This document shows, in pieces, positions 1-5,939 of a DNA stretch of 7,853 nt. The DNA comes from CAZEJK01 sp964512045. GTDB taxonomy: Bacteria > Acidobacteriota > Thermoanaerobaculia > Thermoanaerobaculales > Sulfomarinibacteraceae. The position numbers and the translations under genes were made by a program. The stretch is taken from positions 1-7,853 of the forward strand of contig CAZEJK010000240.1 of the NCBI GenBank assembly GCA_964512045.1, written 5' to 3'. Position 1 is the first letter of the stretch. The number at the start of each line of letters is the position of its first letter. The notes under the pieces were generated by a model, which ran no database searches, was not told the DNA's origin, and saw nothing but the letters and a program-made list of their open reading frames with translations.

Positions 1-125
1 TCCGCATCCGGCCTCGGTGCAGGCCCGATCCTGCGGACGGGACGTCCGCGCTCCTTTCGTTCTCCCATGGGTCCACGTGCCCATCCACGGACCGCGGATC
101 TCTGGTCCGCATTCGGCCTCGCTGC
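1..125. repeat. 20-nt near-identical direct repeat flanking a palindrome cluster
   Basis: Positions 1-20 and 106-125 match at 18 of 20 bases (TCCGCATCCGGCCTCGGTGC against TCCGCATTCGGCCTCGCTGC), with a period of 105 bp. Between them lie several inverted repeats: 33-38/44-49, ATGGG/CCCAT at 67-71/80-84, and CGGACC/GGTCCG at 88-93/104-109. The GGTCC at 70-74 can also pair with GGACC at 89-93, so some stems are mutually exclusive. No coding sequence is supported here. The repeat could be a fragment of a dispersed extragenic palindrome family or a local duplication. Confidence 0.45.
33..64 (+). terminator. Possible intrinsic terminator of an off-window gene
   Basis: A perfect 6-bp inverted repeat, GCGGAC (33-38) and GTCCGC (44-49), encloses a 5-nt loop. 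It is followed by a pyrimidine-rich stretch (51-64) with only short T runs. This is compatible with a weak Rho-independent terminator for a + strand gene ending left of the window. The stem is short and the T tract is interrupted, so it may equally be one member of the palindrome cluster that fills this intergenic region. Confidence 0.3.
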
Positions 126-155
126 GCGCGTCCGGGTGAGCTCTGAGCGAAGTTG

Positions 156-176
156 GGGCTACACTTGGGGTAGCTC
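156..176 (+). promoter_or_regulatory. Hairpin in the leader of the PsiE-family gene
   Basis: GGGCTAC (156-162) can pair with GTAGCTC (170-176). This gives a 7-bp stem with one G-U pair and a 7-nt loop, ending 15 nt before the GGAGG ribosome binding site of the next gene. If it is transcribed, it would sit close to the ribosome entry site and could affect translation or mRNA stability. No riboswitch family is recognised, and a clear promoter cannot be placed. Confidence 0.25.
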
Positions 177-201
177 GGAGCGACGAGACCTGGAGGACGC
201 G

Positions 202-714
202 ATGACACGTGACGGAGGGGGAGCCTCGGACGCGTCGGAGAACGGATCGCCGATCATTCTGAAGGCGTCGCAGCTGCTGCGCGGAACCGAGAACGCGATC
301 TACCTGCTGGCGGCGGTGGTGCTGGCGTTGACGTCGTTCTTCATCTTCGGCTTCTCGGTGTATGACTTCGTGACGCACCTGTTCCACGGTAGCGTGGTGG
401 ACGCGATCATCACGCTGCTCGAGCATCTGCTGCTGGGCTTGATGACAGTGGAGCTGCTGTACACCGTGACCACGGCGATCGAGACCCATAGCCTGCAGCC
501 GGTGCCGTTTCTGGTGGTCGGCCTGGTGGCGGCGATCCGGCGGTTGCTGACCATCTCGGTGGAGGCGGCGCATCTGCTCAAGGAGTCGCCGGATCTGTTC
601 ACCCTGGCCCTGTACGAGGTGGGGGTGCTCGGTGTGGTGATCCTGATCCTGGTGGTTTCGATCATCTTGATGAAGCGCCAGGAGGCCGCAATCGACGCCC
701 GGATTGAAGCGTAG
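202..714 (+). CDS. PsiE-family inner-membrane protein (phosphate-starvation-inducible E-like)
   Basis: A 170-residue integral membrane protein. The ATG at 202 is chosen because GGAGG (192-196) sits 5 nt upstream. The longer reading back to position 67 adds a charged, non-conserved stretch over the palindrome cluster. After a polar 28-residue N-terminus come four hydrophobic segments at about 33-54, 66-90, 102-122 and 134-157. The stretch THSLQPVPFLVVGLVAAIRR (95-114), ending in an arginine pair inside a membrane-flanking region, and the overall four-helix size match the PsiE family. E. coli PsiE belongs to the phosphate-starvation regulon, but the family's biochemical role is unknown. No Pho-box-like repeat is visible upstream and no phosphate genes are nearby, so a phosphate role here is not supported. 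The following gene is 441 bp away and probably separately transcribed. The family call is fairly secure; function is not. Confidence 0.78.
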   Translation: MTRDGGGASDASENGSPIILKASQLLRGTENAIYLLAAVVLALTSFFIFGFSVYDFVTHLFHGSVVDAIITLLEHLLLGLMTVELLYTVTTAIETHSLQPVPFLVVGLVAAIRRLLTISVEAAHLLKESPDLFTLALYEVGVLGVVILILVVSIILMKRQEAAIDARIEA

Positions 715-792
715 GCAGCGAGGCCGGCGGCTCACAGAGACGCCGAAGACCGGGCGTGTCCACTGGCAGCGGAAGCCCTCGTGGTATGGTTG

Positions 793-840
793 GCGGCGTG
801 GTGCGGATGAGTCGCTGGCTGTTGGGCGCGACGACGCCGC
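793..840 (+). other. Imperfect long hairpin in the intergenic region
   Basis: GCGGCGT (793-799) pairs perfectly with ACGCCGC (834-840). Inside it GTCGC (811-815) pairs with GCGAC (828-832). The two stems are nearly stacked on the 3' side (one unpaired base) with an 11-nt bulge on the 5' side, leaving a 12-nt apical loop. No T tract follows, so it is not a standard intrinsic terminator. It could be a structured RNA leader, a processing site or chance in GC-rich DNA. Confidence 0.25.
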
Positions 841-888
841 TCGCAATCCGGAGCCGTGGCCGAACTCAACGAAAGCTTGGAAGATGCA

Positions 889-1005
889 ATGAGACTTTGG
901 TGGTTGCACGTCCGTGACGCTGCGTCTGCGAGCGTGTGGCGATCTTGCGCTGGCCCGGCGGACGAGCTCCGAGGGTCGGACCATCGGTGCTTCACCAACC
1001 GGTGA
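889..1005 (+). CDS. Doubtful 38-codon ORF in the intergenic region
   Basis: An ATG at 889 has a GGAAGA purine run (879-884) 4 nt upstream. It opens a 38-codon frame beginning MRLWWLHVRDAA and stopping at TGA 1003-1005, 150 bp before the receptor start. It has four tryptophan or histidine residues within its first 8 codons and no recognisable domain, signal peptide or membrane segment. It could be a short leader peptide, a degraded gene start or chance. Its only support is the start signal, and its codon use is less GC-biased in the third position than that of its neighbours. Confidence 0.12.
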   Translation: MRLWWLHVRDAASASVWRSCAGPADELRGSDHRCFTNR

Positions 1006-1155
1006 TGATGGGGGTAGCGTTGCGCCAGGAATCGCTTCGAGTCCCACTCCGGTGTGAGCGCCGGCATCGACCGTGGGGAGCGGACGGCGAACCGTTCACG
1101 GGATCGAGCCCTGGCGTCGTGTAACTGCGGGAGGACCGTAACGATTGGAGACAGC

Positions 1156-3261
1156 ATGAGGCTGATGCGAGTGATGCTCTGGTGCCTGGGGGCGCTCGTG
1201 GCGCTTCCAGCCGCCGCCGCCGTGGAGGGTACGGTGGTGACCGTCACGAACGTCCCCGTTGAAGGGGCTCGGATCGAGGTCGTTGGCGGGGACGCGTCTC
1301 GGATGACGAGCCCTCAAGGGGTTTTCCGGTTTGCGGAGCTGACGTCACCGGTCACTCTGAGAGTGATCCATCCGAGGTTCCAGACCCTCGAGACCGAGTG
1401 CTGTGACGCCGGCGGGTCGACGCTCGTGCTGGTGCCGAAGCAGAAAGCGTATGGGGAGATCGTCGTCACGGCCAACCGCGAGGCGAGTGCTGCGATCCAG
1501 CCGGTCTCCGTTCCGACCAGCTCGGTTTCGCCACTGGACCGACCGGCTCCGGTGACGACTGTCGTGGAGCTGGCCGAGTCGGTTCCCGGTGTTGCCGAGA
1601 ACGGGCAGGGCGGTCTGTTCCAGGCCTACTCCATCCGTGGAACCGGTGGGCAGCGCGTGCTCACCCTGGTGGCCGGCACGAGGATTCTGACCGAGCGACG
1701 GGCCGGGGCGACGGCGTCGTTCATCGATCCGTTGCTGCTGGGTCGAGTGAACGTGGTGCGTGGTCCGTACTCGTCCTACTACGGCTCGGGTGCGCTCGGC
1801 GGTGTGCTGGAAGCTGTACCGCGACAGTTCGATGAGCTCGTCGTCGATACTGGTTGGGAGAGTGCAGGCGACGCCAGCTACCAGCTCGTGGGCGTGAATC
1901 TGGGAGGCTGGTCGCTGGGCCTTGCGCGCCGGTCGTCGAACGCGACGGAGACTCCGGAAGGCGAGCTCCGCCCGAGTCAGTTCGAGCAGTACTCCGCGAC
2001 GATCGGCAGGGTGTGGGAGCTCGACAGAGGTGTCGAGATCGATCTCCTGCTCGCTCCGTCGATCGGCGATGATATCGGCAAGCCGAACCTGCGGTACCCG
2101 AGCCGAGTCACGACCTACCCGGAGGAGCGGCACCTGGTGGGCCGGCTGGCAATCCGCCGGCCGGGCGTCTGGCACCTGGACCTCTACGCGCATCCGAACA
2201 GCCTGGATACGAGGAACGTGAGCTCTGACGAGCGGAGCCTGGTGACCAACGAGGCGCTCGACCTCGGGTTCAACTTCCAGCGGGAGCTGGAGCTGCCGGC
2301 CGAGATTGCCGCGCGGTTCGGGCTCGACTACTTCGGGCGTCGCGGGGTCGAGGCGACCGAGTGGGTTACGGACGTGTCGACCGGGGCGACGGAGTCCTTC
2401 ACGACGCTCGATGGGCGTCAGGACGAGCTGGCTGCGTACACGGCGTTGCGCCGGAGCTTCGGCGCCGCGACAGTCGAGGTCGGCGGACGGCTGACCTGGA
2501 TCGAGCAGGCCAACACCGGTGCCGCCACAACCGATGACTCGGCTGCCACAGGGTTTCTCGGTCTGACAGCGCCGCTCGGTGACGGGGTCGAGCTCGTGGC
2601 GAATGTGGGGACCGGCTTCCGGTTTCCCGGGCTGTCAGAACGCTTCTTCAGCGGCTCGACTGGTCGAGGCGAGGTGGTCGCCAACCGGAATCTCGATCCG
2701 GAGCGCTCGGTGACGACGGATGTCGGGGTTCGTTTCTTCGGAGGGCGCCTGTTCGCAGCTGGGTACCTCTACCGCACGGAGATCGATGACTACATCGAGC
2801 GGATCGATCTCGAGGATGGTGTTCGTACGTTCGTCAACCTGACCTCGGGTACGATCGAGGGGTTCGAGCTGGAGGGGTTCTGGCAGGCCACAGATGGGTT
2901 ACGGCTGGAGTGGGCGGGCCAGATCACCGACGGTCAAGCCGACGATGGCACACCCCTGGCGGAGTCGCCAGCGGACCGCATCACAGTTGGTGGTACGTAC
3001 GTGTCCGGCCCGTGGAGCGGATCGCTGCGGTGGCAGCACCGGCTGGACAAGGACGATCCTGGACCCGGAGAGGTGCCGACCGGCAGCGCGGAGATCGTCT
3101 CCGCCGCGCTGAGCTACACCCTGTCCAGCGGTCTCGTGCTGCGTTTGTTTGCCAGCAATCTGCTCGATGAGCAGTACCTTCCCTCTGCCGACGATCTTGC
3201 GCTGCCAGCACCGCAGCGGTCGGTAGGAATCGCACTGCGGTGGGGAGGCGGTGGGGTGTGA
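1156..3261 (+). CDS. TonB-dependent outer-membrane receptor with N-terminal carboxypeptidase-regulatory-like domain
   Basis: A 701-residue outer-membrane active transporter driven by TonB-ExbB-ExbD. The ATG at 1156 has GGAG 5 nt upstream and is followed directly by a signal peptide (residues 1-22, ending ALPAAAA). Residues 23-95 read as a carboxypeptidase-regulatory-like beta-sandwich (VEGTV...VPVEGARIEV...PQGVFRF). A TonB box, EIVVTA, is at 101-106. The plug domain spans about 125-225 and includes YSIRGTGGQRVL (158-169) and RVNVVRGPYSSYYGSGALGG (197-216). The rest is the beta-barrel, with FRFP (488-491) and NRNLDPE (510-516), which match the FRAP and NPxLxPE positions common in such receptors. 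The ligand is not determined: the plug resembles siderophore, haem and vitamin B12 receptor plugs, but nothing decides between them. The chain runs five residues (GGGGV) past the last aromatic W696, whereas these barrels usually end on an aromatic. No metal-uptake or TonB genes adjoin it. Confidence 0.93.
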   Translation: MRLMRVMLWCLGALVALPAAAAVEGTVVTVTNVPVEGARIEVVGGDASRMTSPQGVFRFAELTSPVTLRVIHPRFQTLETECCDAGGSTLVLVPKQKAYGEIVVTANREASAAIQPVSVPTSSVSPLDRPAPVTTVVELAESVPGVAENGQGGLFQAYSIRGTGGQRVLTLVAGTRILTERRAGATASFIDPLLLGRVNVVRGPYSSYYGSGALGGVLEAVPRQFDELVVDTGWESAGDASYQLVGVNLGGWSLGLARRSSNATETPEGELRPSQFEQYSATIGRVWELDRGVEIDLLLAPSIGDDIGKPNLRYPSRVTTYPEERHLVGRLAIRRPGVWHLDLYAHPNSLDTRNVSSDERSLVTNEALDLGFNFQRELELPAEIAARFGLDYFGRRGVEATEWVTDVSTGATESFTTLDGRQDELAAYTALRRSFGAATVEVGGRLTWIEQANTGAATTDDSAATGFLGLTAPLGDGVELVANVGTGFRFPGLSERFFSGSTGRGEVVANRNLDPERSVTTDVGVRFFGGRLFAAGYLYRTEIDDYIERIDLEDGVRTFVNLTSGTIEGFELEGFWQATDGLRLEWAGQITDGQADDGTPLAESPADRITVGGTYVSGPWSGSLRWQHRLDKDDPGPGEVPTGSAEIVSAALSYTLSSGLVLRLFASNLLDEQYLPSADDLALPAPQRSVGIALRWGGGGV

Positions 3262-3289
3262 GCTCCGCGCAGTCAGCTTTCTGGCCCGG

Positions 3290-3318
3290 GGCCGCGACCG
3301 TGCACCGGGACCGCGGCC
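3290..3318. terminator. GC-rich hairpin between convergent genes, possible shared terminator
   Basis: GGCCGCG (3290-3296) pairs perfectly with CGCGGCC (3312-3318) around a 15-nt loop. It lies in the 82-bp gap between the receptor stop and the stop of the oppositely oriented DUF1207-type gene, where a bidirectional terminator would be expected. Neither strand shows a T run after the stem, so termination may be Rho-dependent or the stem may only stabilise the 3' ends. Confidence 0.35.
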
Positions 3319-3343
3319 ACGAGGCTGCGGGTTCTCCAGGTGC

Positions 3344-4219
3344 TCACACGTCCAGCCAGAGGCCGAGGACGAGGTACGCCTCATCGCGGAAGAAGAACTC
3401 ACCGATCGGGACGCGACCGTCGGAGTAGCCGATGCCGACCCTCCAGTCCCGTTCGCCGGTACGGAACGCAAAGCCGAGATGGAGCGATGGATTGAGCTTC
3501 CACTCCCGCTCCTCGGTAGCCGATGCGTCGACGGCGGCGTACCAGGTCCATCGTTGCGGCTCGGGGCTCGGGGAGCTGGTGTACTCCAGCCCGACTTGCG
3601 CGCGGCCCTCCTCCTGCAGGGTGTCGTTACCCGTTCCGTACGCCCAGCCAGCTTCCGCGTATGCTCGGAGCTTGGCCCGGGGACGCCAGCTCACCGCGGC
3701 GAGGATCTCCTCGCGGGTGTAGCCGATGCGACGGCGCCCGGTGCGCTCGGCGTACTCGTCGCCCACGTGGCTGGAGACATGGCGCGTGCCGATCTTGACG
3801 GCCAGGCCGTCGGCTCTGCGAGCCTCCACCTGCAGGCCGTAGACTCCGTCCCAGCCGATGTTGTCGAGGGAGCTCTCGATGTCGAACTGCCCTGTGAAGC
3901 CGGCCTCCAATACGAGCTGTGATCTCCAACCCTCGAGCCAGTCGGGGTGCAATGCGAGGAGACCGAAGCGTCCGCCGAGACTGAGGCGGAAGCGGGTGCC
4001 GCTGCTCTGAGGGATCGACCGGTCGGCGGCGCCGAGAACCTCCAGACCGAAACCCGTGCGGTGCGGATCCGCTATGTAGGTTGGGAAGAGAGTGCCGTCG
4101 GGAAACAACGAGACACCCGTGGTCTCCTCGGATGCGGCGTTTGGAGCGCTCCCCGCCATGACAGGAGGAACGAGCATGAGGAGCAGCAGGACGGGAGTGA
4201 AGAATCGAGGTCGAGCCAT
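3344..4219 (-). CDS. DUF1207-family exported protein of unknown function
   Basis: A 291-residue exported protein, probably a beta-rich outer-membrane or periplasmic protein. The ATG at 4219 is chosen because it opens directly into a signal peptide (about 1-22; hydrophobic core LLLLMLVPPV, likely cleavage after VMA). The reading frame extends further upstream, but that part is rich in His, Arg and Pro and not signal-like. The ribosome binding site is poor. Motifs I recognise as DUF1207-like are LFPTYIADPHRTGF (44-57), a central RHVSSHVGDEY (146-156), and a C-terminus with SDGRVPIGEFFFRDE (266-280) ending in alternating hydrophobic residues LVLGLWLDV. The alternating pattern throughout suggests a beta-barrel. 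The molecular role of the family is unknown. It is divergent from the HtrA gene across 161 bp, which may mean shared control, and convergent with the receptor gene. Family assignment is from memory of its motifs; a profile search would settle it. Confidence 0.78.
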   Translation of the reverse strand: MARPRFFTPVLLLLMLVPPVMAGSAPNAASEETTGVSLFPDGTLFPTYIADPHRTGFGLEVLGAADRSIPQSSGTRFRLSLGGRFGLLALHPDWLEGWRSQLVLEAGFTGQFDIESSLDNIGWDGVYGLQVEARRADGLAVKIGTRHVSSHVGDEYAERTGRRRIGYTREEILAAVSWRPRAKLRAYAEAGWAYGTGNDTLQEEGRAQVGLEYTSSPSPEPQRWTWYAAVDASATEEREWKLNPSLHLGFAFRTGERDWRVGIGYSDGRVPIGEFFFRDEAYLVLGLWLDV

Positions 4220-4248
4220 GAGGGCACGGTACCTGAGCTCGGAGCATT

Positions 4249-4269
4249 CCGGGCTCGGGGGAGGCCCGG
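4249..4269. promoter_or_regulatory. Inverted repeat in the divergent control region, possible operator
   Basis: CCGGGC (4249-4254) and GCCCGG (4264-4269) form a perfect 6-bp inverted repeat with a 9-nt spacer, about 30 bp upstream of the DUF1207-type start and 112 bp upstream of the htrA start. Centre-to-centre spacing of about 15 bp would suit a dimeric DNA-binding protein. It could equally be a hairpin in the DUF1207 mRNA leader. No regulator consensus is recognised. Confidence 0.25.
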
Positions 4270-4289
4270 CTTGACGCCCAGTGAAGCCC

Positions 4290-4330
4290 TGGTGGTGGCG
4301 AGTGGTCCAGGAGTGAAAACGTTGGTGGTG
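4290..4330 (+). repeat. Direct repeat TGGTGGTG with 33-bp spacing upstream of htrA
   Basis: TGGTGGTG occurs at 4290-4297 and 4323-4330, each followed closely by AGTG (after a 3-nt GCG insert in the first copy, immediately in the second). The 33-bp period is about three helical turns, so both copies would face the same side of the DNA, as sites for cooperative regulators often do. The repeat is of low complexity and chance is a real alternative. Confidence 0.22.
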
Positions 4331-4336
4331 AGTGCC

Positions 4337-4357
4337 GTCGGGGTGTGCCACCCCGGC
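4337..4357 (+). promoter_or_regulatory. Strong hairpin in the htrA 5' leader
   Basis: GTCGGGGTG (4337-4345) pairs with CACCCCGGC (4349-4357), giving nine base pairs including one G-U, closed by a 3-nt loop TGC. It ends 13 nt before the GGAGG ribosome binding site (4371-4375). It is not followed by a T run, so it does not look like a terminator. In an htrA leader it could control translation or message stability. It leaves the ribosome binding site itself unpaired, which argues against a classical RNA thermometer. Confidence 0.4.
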
Positions 4358-4380
4358 AGCGAGAACCCTCGGAGGATGTT

Positions 4381-5874
4381 ATGACGCGCACGCGACCGAA
4401 CGCTCTTGCCACCGTATCACTGCTCACGATCATACTGCTGGCGTGCGGAGGGTCAGCGCCGACCGAAGCCCTGCAGCCGCAGGCCGAGGTGAGGCCGCAG
4501 CCAGTGACCGAGCAGCTTGGAAGCTCATCGGAAGACGTCAACATGGAGGCTGCAACCGCACTGTCCGGCGCGTTCCGGGCCGCTGCCCGAGGAACGATGC
4601 CGGCAGTGGTGTTCATCCAGGTCGAGAAGGAGGCTGGTGCCGGTCAGCAGCGTCAGGTGCCGGCACCGTTCCGGTTCTTCTTCGGTCCGCCGGGAGAGGA
4701 GCAGGAGCGTCCGCCACAACGGGGGGCTGGCTCGGGCTTCATCATCGACCAGGGAGGTCACATCGTGACCAACAACCACGTGGTCGAGGACGCCAGCTAC
4801 ATCAATGTCCGGCTCCTTGACGGTCGCGAGTTCGATGCCAAGCTCATTGGAGGCGATCCGAGCTCGGACGTGGCGGTCGTCCAGATCGATGCCGAAGGCG
4901 AGGAGCTCCCAGTTGCCGGCCTCGGTTCTTCGGAAAGTGCGCGGGTGGGCGACTGGGTGCTCGCGCTCGGCTCCCCACTCGGGCTCGACTTCACGGTGAC
5001 TGCAGGGATCATCAGCGCGAAGGGACGGCAGCTTCGCGGGCAGTCCGCTTTGGAGGCGTTCCTTCAAACGGATGCCGCGATCAACCCCGGCAACTCGGGA
5101 GGTCCCTTGATCAACCTCCAGGGCGATGTCGTCGGGATCAACACCGCGATCTTCGGTTCGAACCGGTTCGTCGGGTACGGCTTTGCGATTCCGATCGATC
5201 TGGCCCGGCGGGTCATCCGCGATCTCTTGGAGTACGGGGAGGTCCGGCGTCCGCGGCTCGGGGTCAGTGTGACCGATGTCACAGCCGTGGATGCAGAGGC
5301 CTACGGGCTCGATGTGGTTCGAGGAGCCGATGTGAGCTCGGTGGTCGAGGGCTCGCCCGCCGATGTGGCCGGAATCGAGCTCGGCGACGTGATCGTGGCG
5401 GTTAACGGAGATCCGGTGGCAGATGCCACCGATCTGATCACGACCCTGGCGGGCATGGCGCCAGGCGATACGGTGGAGCTGACCCTGATCCGCGACGGAG
5501 ATCGGGAGACGGTGACGGCAACGCTGGGGCGTTTCGAAACCGAAGAGCTGTCCGCCGAGGGCGAAGATCAGCGTGAGCAGACCGAGCGAGTGCTCGGGTT
5601 CAGTGTCACCCCGCTGACCCCGGAGATTGCCCGCCAGCTGGGCTACGATCGCACGGACGGTGTCGTGATCTCACAGGTGAGCCCGTTCAGCGCAGCTGCC
5701 AACGCCGGAGTCCGCAGAGGGATGCTCGTGCTGGCGATCAACGACGCGGCGGTGGATACGCCACGAGATGTCGCGCGCGTGTTGGAGGACATCGATGCTG
5801 GTGACGTCGTTTCACTTCGGGTCGTTGTACCCGATATCGGCGAGACCATCATCAACTACCGAACGCGGCCGTAG
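4381..5874 (+). CDS. HtrA/DegP-type serine protease, lipoprotein form, two PDZ domains
   Basis: A 497-residue envelope protease/chaperone that degrades or refolds damaged exported proteins. The ATG at 4381 has GGAGG (4371-4375) 5 nt upstream and opens into a lipoprotein signal ending in lipobox LLAC, with Cys22 as the lipidated residue. A Gly/Ser/Pro/Gln-rich linker (23-55) follows. The trypsin-like domain (about 57-285) has the full triad: His133 in TNNHVVEDA, Asp163 in SSDVAVVQI and Ser239 in NPGNSGGPLI. PDZ1 (about 291-385) starts PRLGVSV and contains VVEGSPADVAGIELGDVIVAVNG in the usual place; PDZ2 (about 404-495) starts VLGFSV and contains SPFSAAANAGVRRG. Two PDZ domains match DegP/DegQ rather than DegS. 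The segment after the first strand of the protease domain (85-117, Gly/Gln/Pro/Arg-rich) corresponds to the flexible LA loop of DegP. Acylation would tether it to a membrane, unlike soluble E. coli DegP. It is divergent from the DUF1207-type gene. Confidence 0.95.
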   Translation: MTRTRPNALATVSLLTIILLACGGSAPTEALQPQAEVRPQPVTEQLGSSSEDVNMEAATALSGAFRAAARGTMPAVVFIQVEKEAGAGQQRQVPAPFRFFFGPPGEEQERPPQRGAGSGFIIDQGGHIVTNNHVVEDASYINVRLLDGREFDAKLIGGDPSSDVAVVQIDAEGEELPVAGLGSSESARVGDWVLALGSPLGLDFTVTAGIISAKGRQLRGQSALEAFLQTDAAINPGNSGGPLINLQGDVVGINTAIFGSNRFVGYGFAIPIDLARRVIRDLLEYGEVRRPRLGVSVTDVTAVDAEAYGLDVVRGADVSSVVEGSPADVAGIELGDVIVAVNGDPVADATDLITTLAGMAPGDTVELTLIRDGDRETVTATLGRFETEELSAEGEDQREQTERVLGFSVTPLTPEIARQLGYDRTDGVVISQVSPFSAAANAGVRRGMLVLAINDAAVDTPRDVARVLEDIDAGDVVSLRVVVPDIGETIINYRTRP

Positions 5875-5884
5875 GCCGTACGGC
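5875..5884. other. 10-bp perfect palindrome just after the htrA stop
   Basis: GCCGTACGGC is perfectly self-complementary and begins immediately after the TAG of the protease gene. With no loop and no T tract it is unlikely to be a terminator. The 65-bp gap to the convergent SpeE-like gene also holds the short palindrome TTGCGCAA (5894-5901) and a 4-bp stem TGGG/CCCA (5916-5919/5929-5932) around TTCGAA. No clear terminator is visible for either gene. Confidence 0.3.
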
Positions 5885-5939
5885 GTCTCATGTTTGCGCA
5901 ATGCGGTGGATCGCGTGGGGTTCGAATGCCCAACAGAGG

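Larger units (their letters stand above)
715..1155. other. 441-bp intergenic region between the PsiE-family gene and the receptor gene
   Basis: No convincing gene, tRNA or known riboswitch is seen. I checked for a cobalamin-type element, because a TonB receptor follows, and found none of its conserved boxes. It contains a short stem CGGCG/CGCCG (725-729/741-745) just past the PsiE stop, a larger imperfect hairpin (793-840), a doubtful 38-codon ORF (889-1005), and a small stem TCACC/GGTGA (992-996/1001-1005). No confident -35/-10 pair is visible, although the receptor promoter should lie here. Long reading frames on either strand have arginine- and proline-rich, non-conserved-looking translations. 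Confidence 0.6.

Noticed and set aside
67..201. N-terminal extension of the PsiE-family protein back to position 67
   Set aside because: The extension runs through the palindrome cluster, lacks membrane or family character, and the ATG at 202 has a well-spaced GGAGG.
1032..1062. tRNA-like T-loop word (CTTCGAGTCCCACTCC)
   Set aside because: The five bases before the loop do not pair with those after it, and no matching anticodon or acceptor arms are found upstream.
715..1155. Cobalamin or other riboswitch ahead of the TonB receptor
   Set aside because: I looked for the B12-box and other conserved cobalamin element blocks and did not find them; only generic hairpins are present.
732..1247. 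171-codon minus strand frame over the intergenic region and receptor start
   Set aside because: Low-complexity Ser/Ala/Arg/His translation, no ribosome binding site seen, and it overlaps the receptor signal peptide.
1345..2193. 282-codon minus strand frame inside the TonB receptor
   Set aside because: The + strand carries the TonB box and plug motifs. The minus translation is Arg/His-rich and lacks any recognisable family.
3251..3922. Long + strand reading frame opposite the DUF1207-type gene
   Set aside because: It lies antisense to a gene with a signal peptide and family motifs. Its translation shows no domain, and long antisense frames are expected in GC-rich DNA.
4271..4299. TTGACG as a -35 element for htrA
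   Set aside because: At the expected 16-18 bp spacing the sequence is GGTGGTGG with no resemblance to a -10 box, so a sigma-70 promoter here is not supported.
5911..5935. tRNA T-arm look-alike (GGGGTTCGAATGCCCA), a possible tRNA 3' end or attachment site
   Set aside because: The conserved G53-C61 pair is G-G here, no acceptor complement or other arms are present upstream, and there is no integrase or repeat partner in the window.
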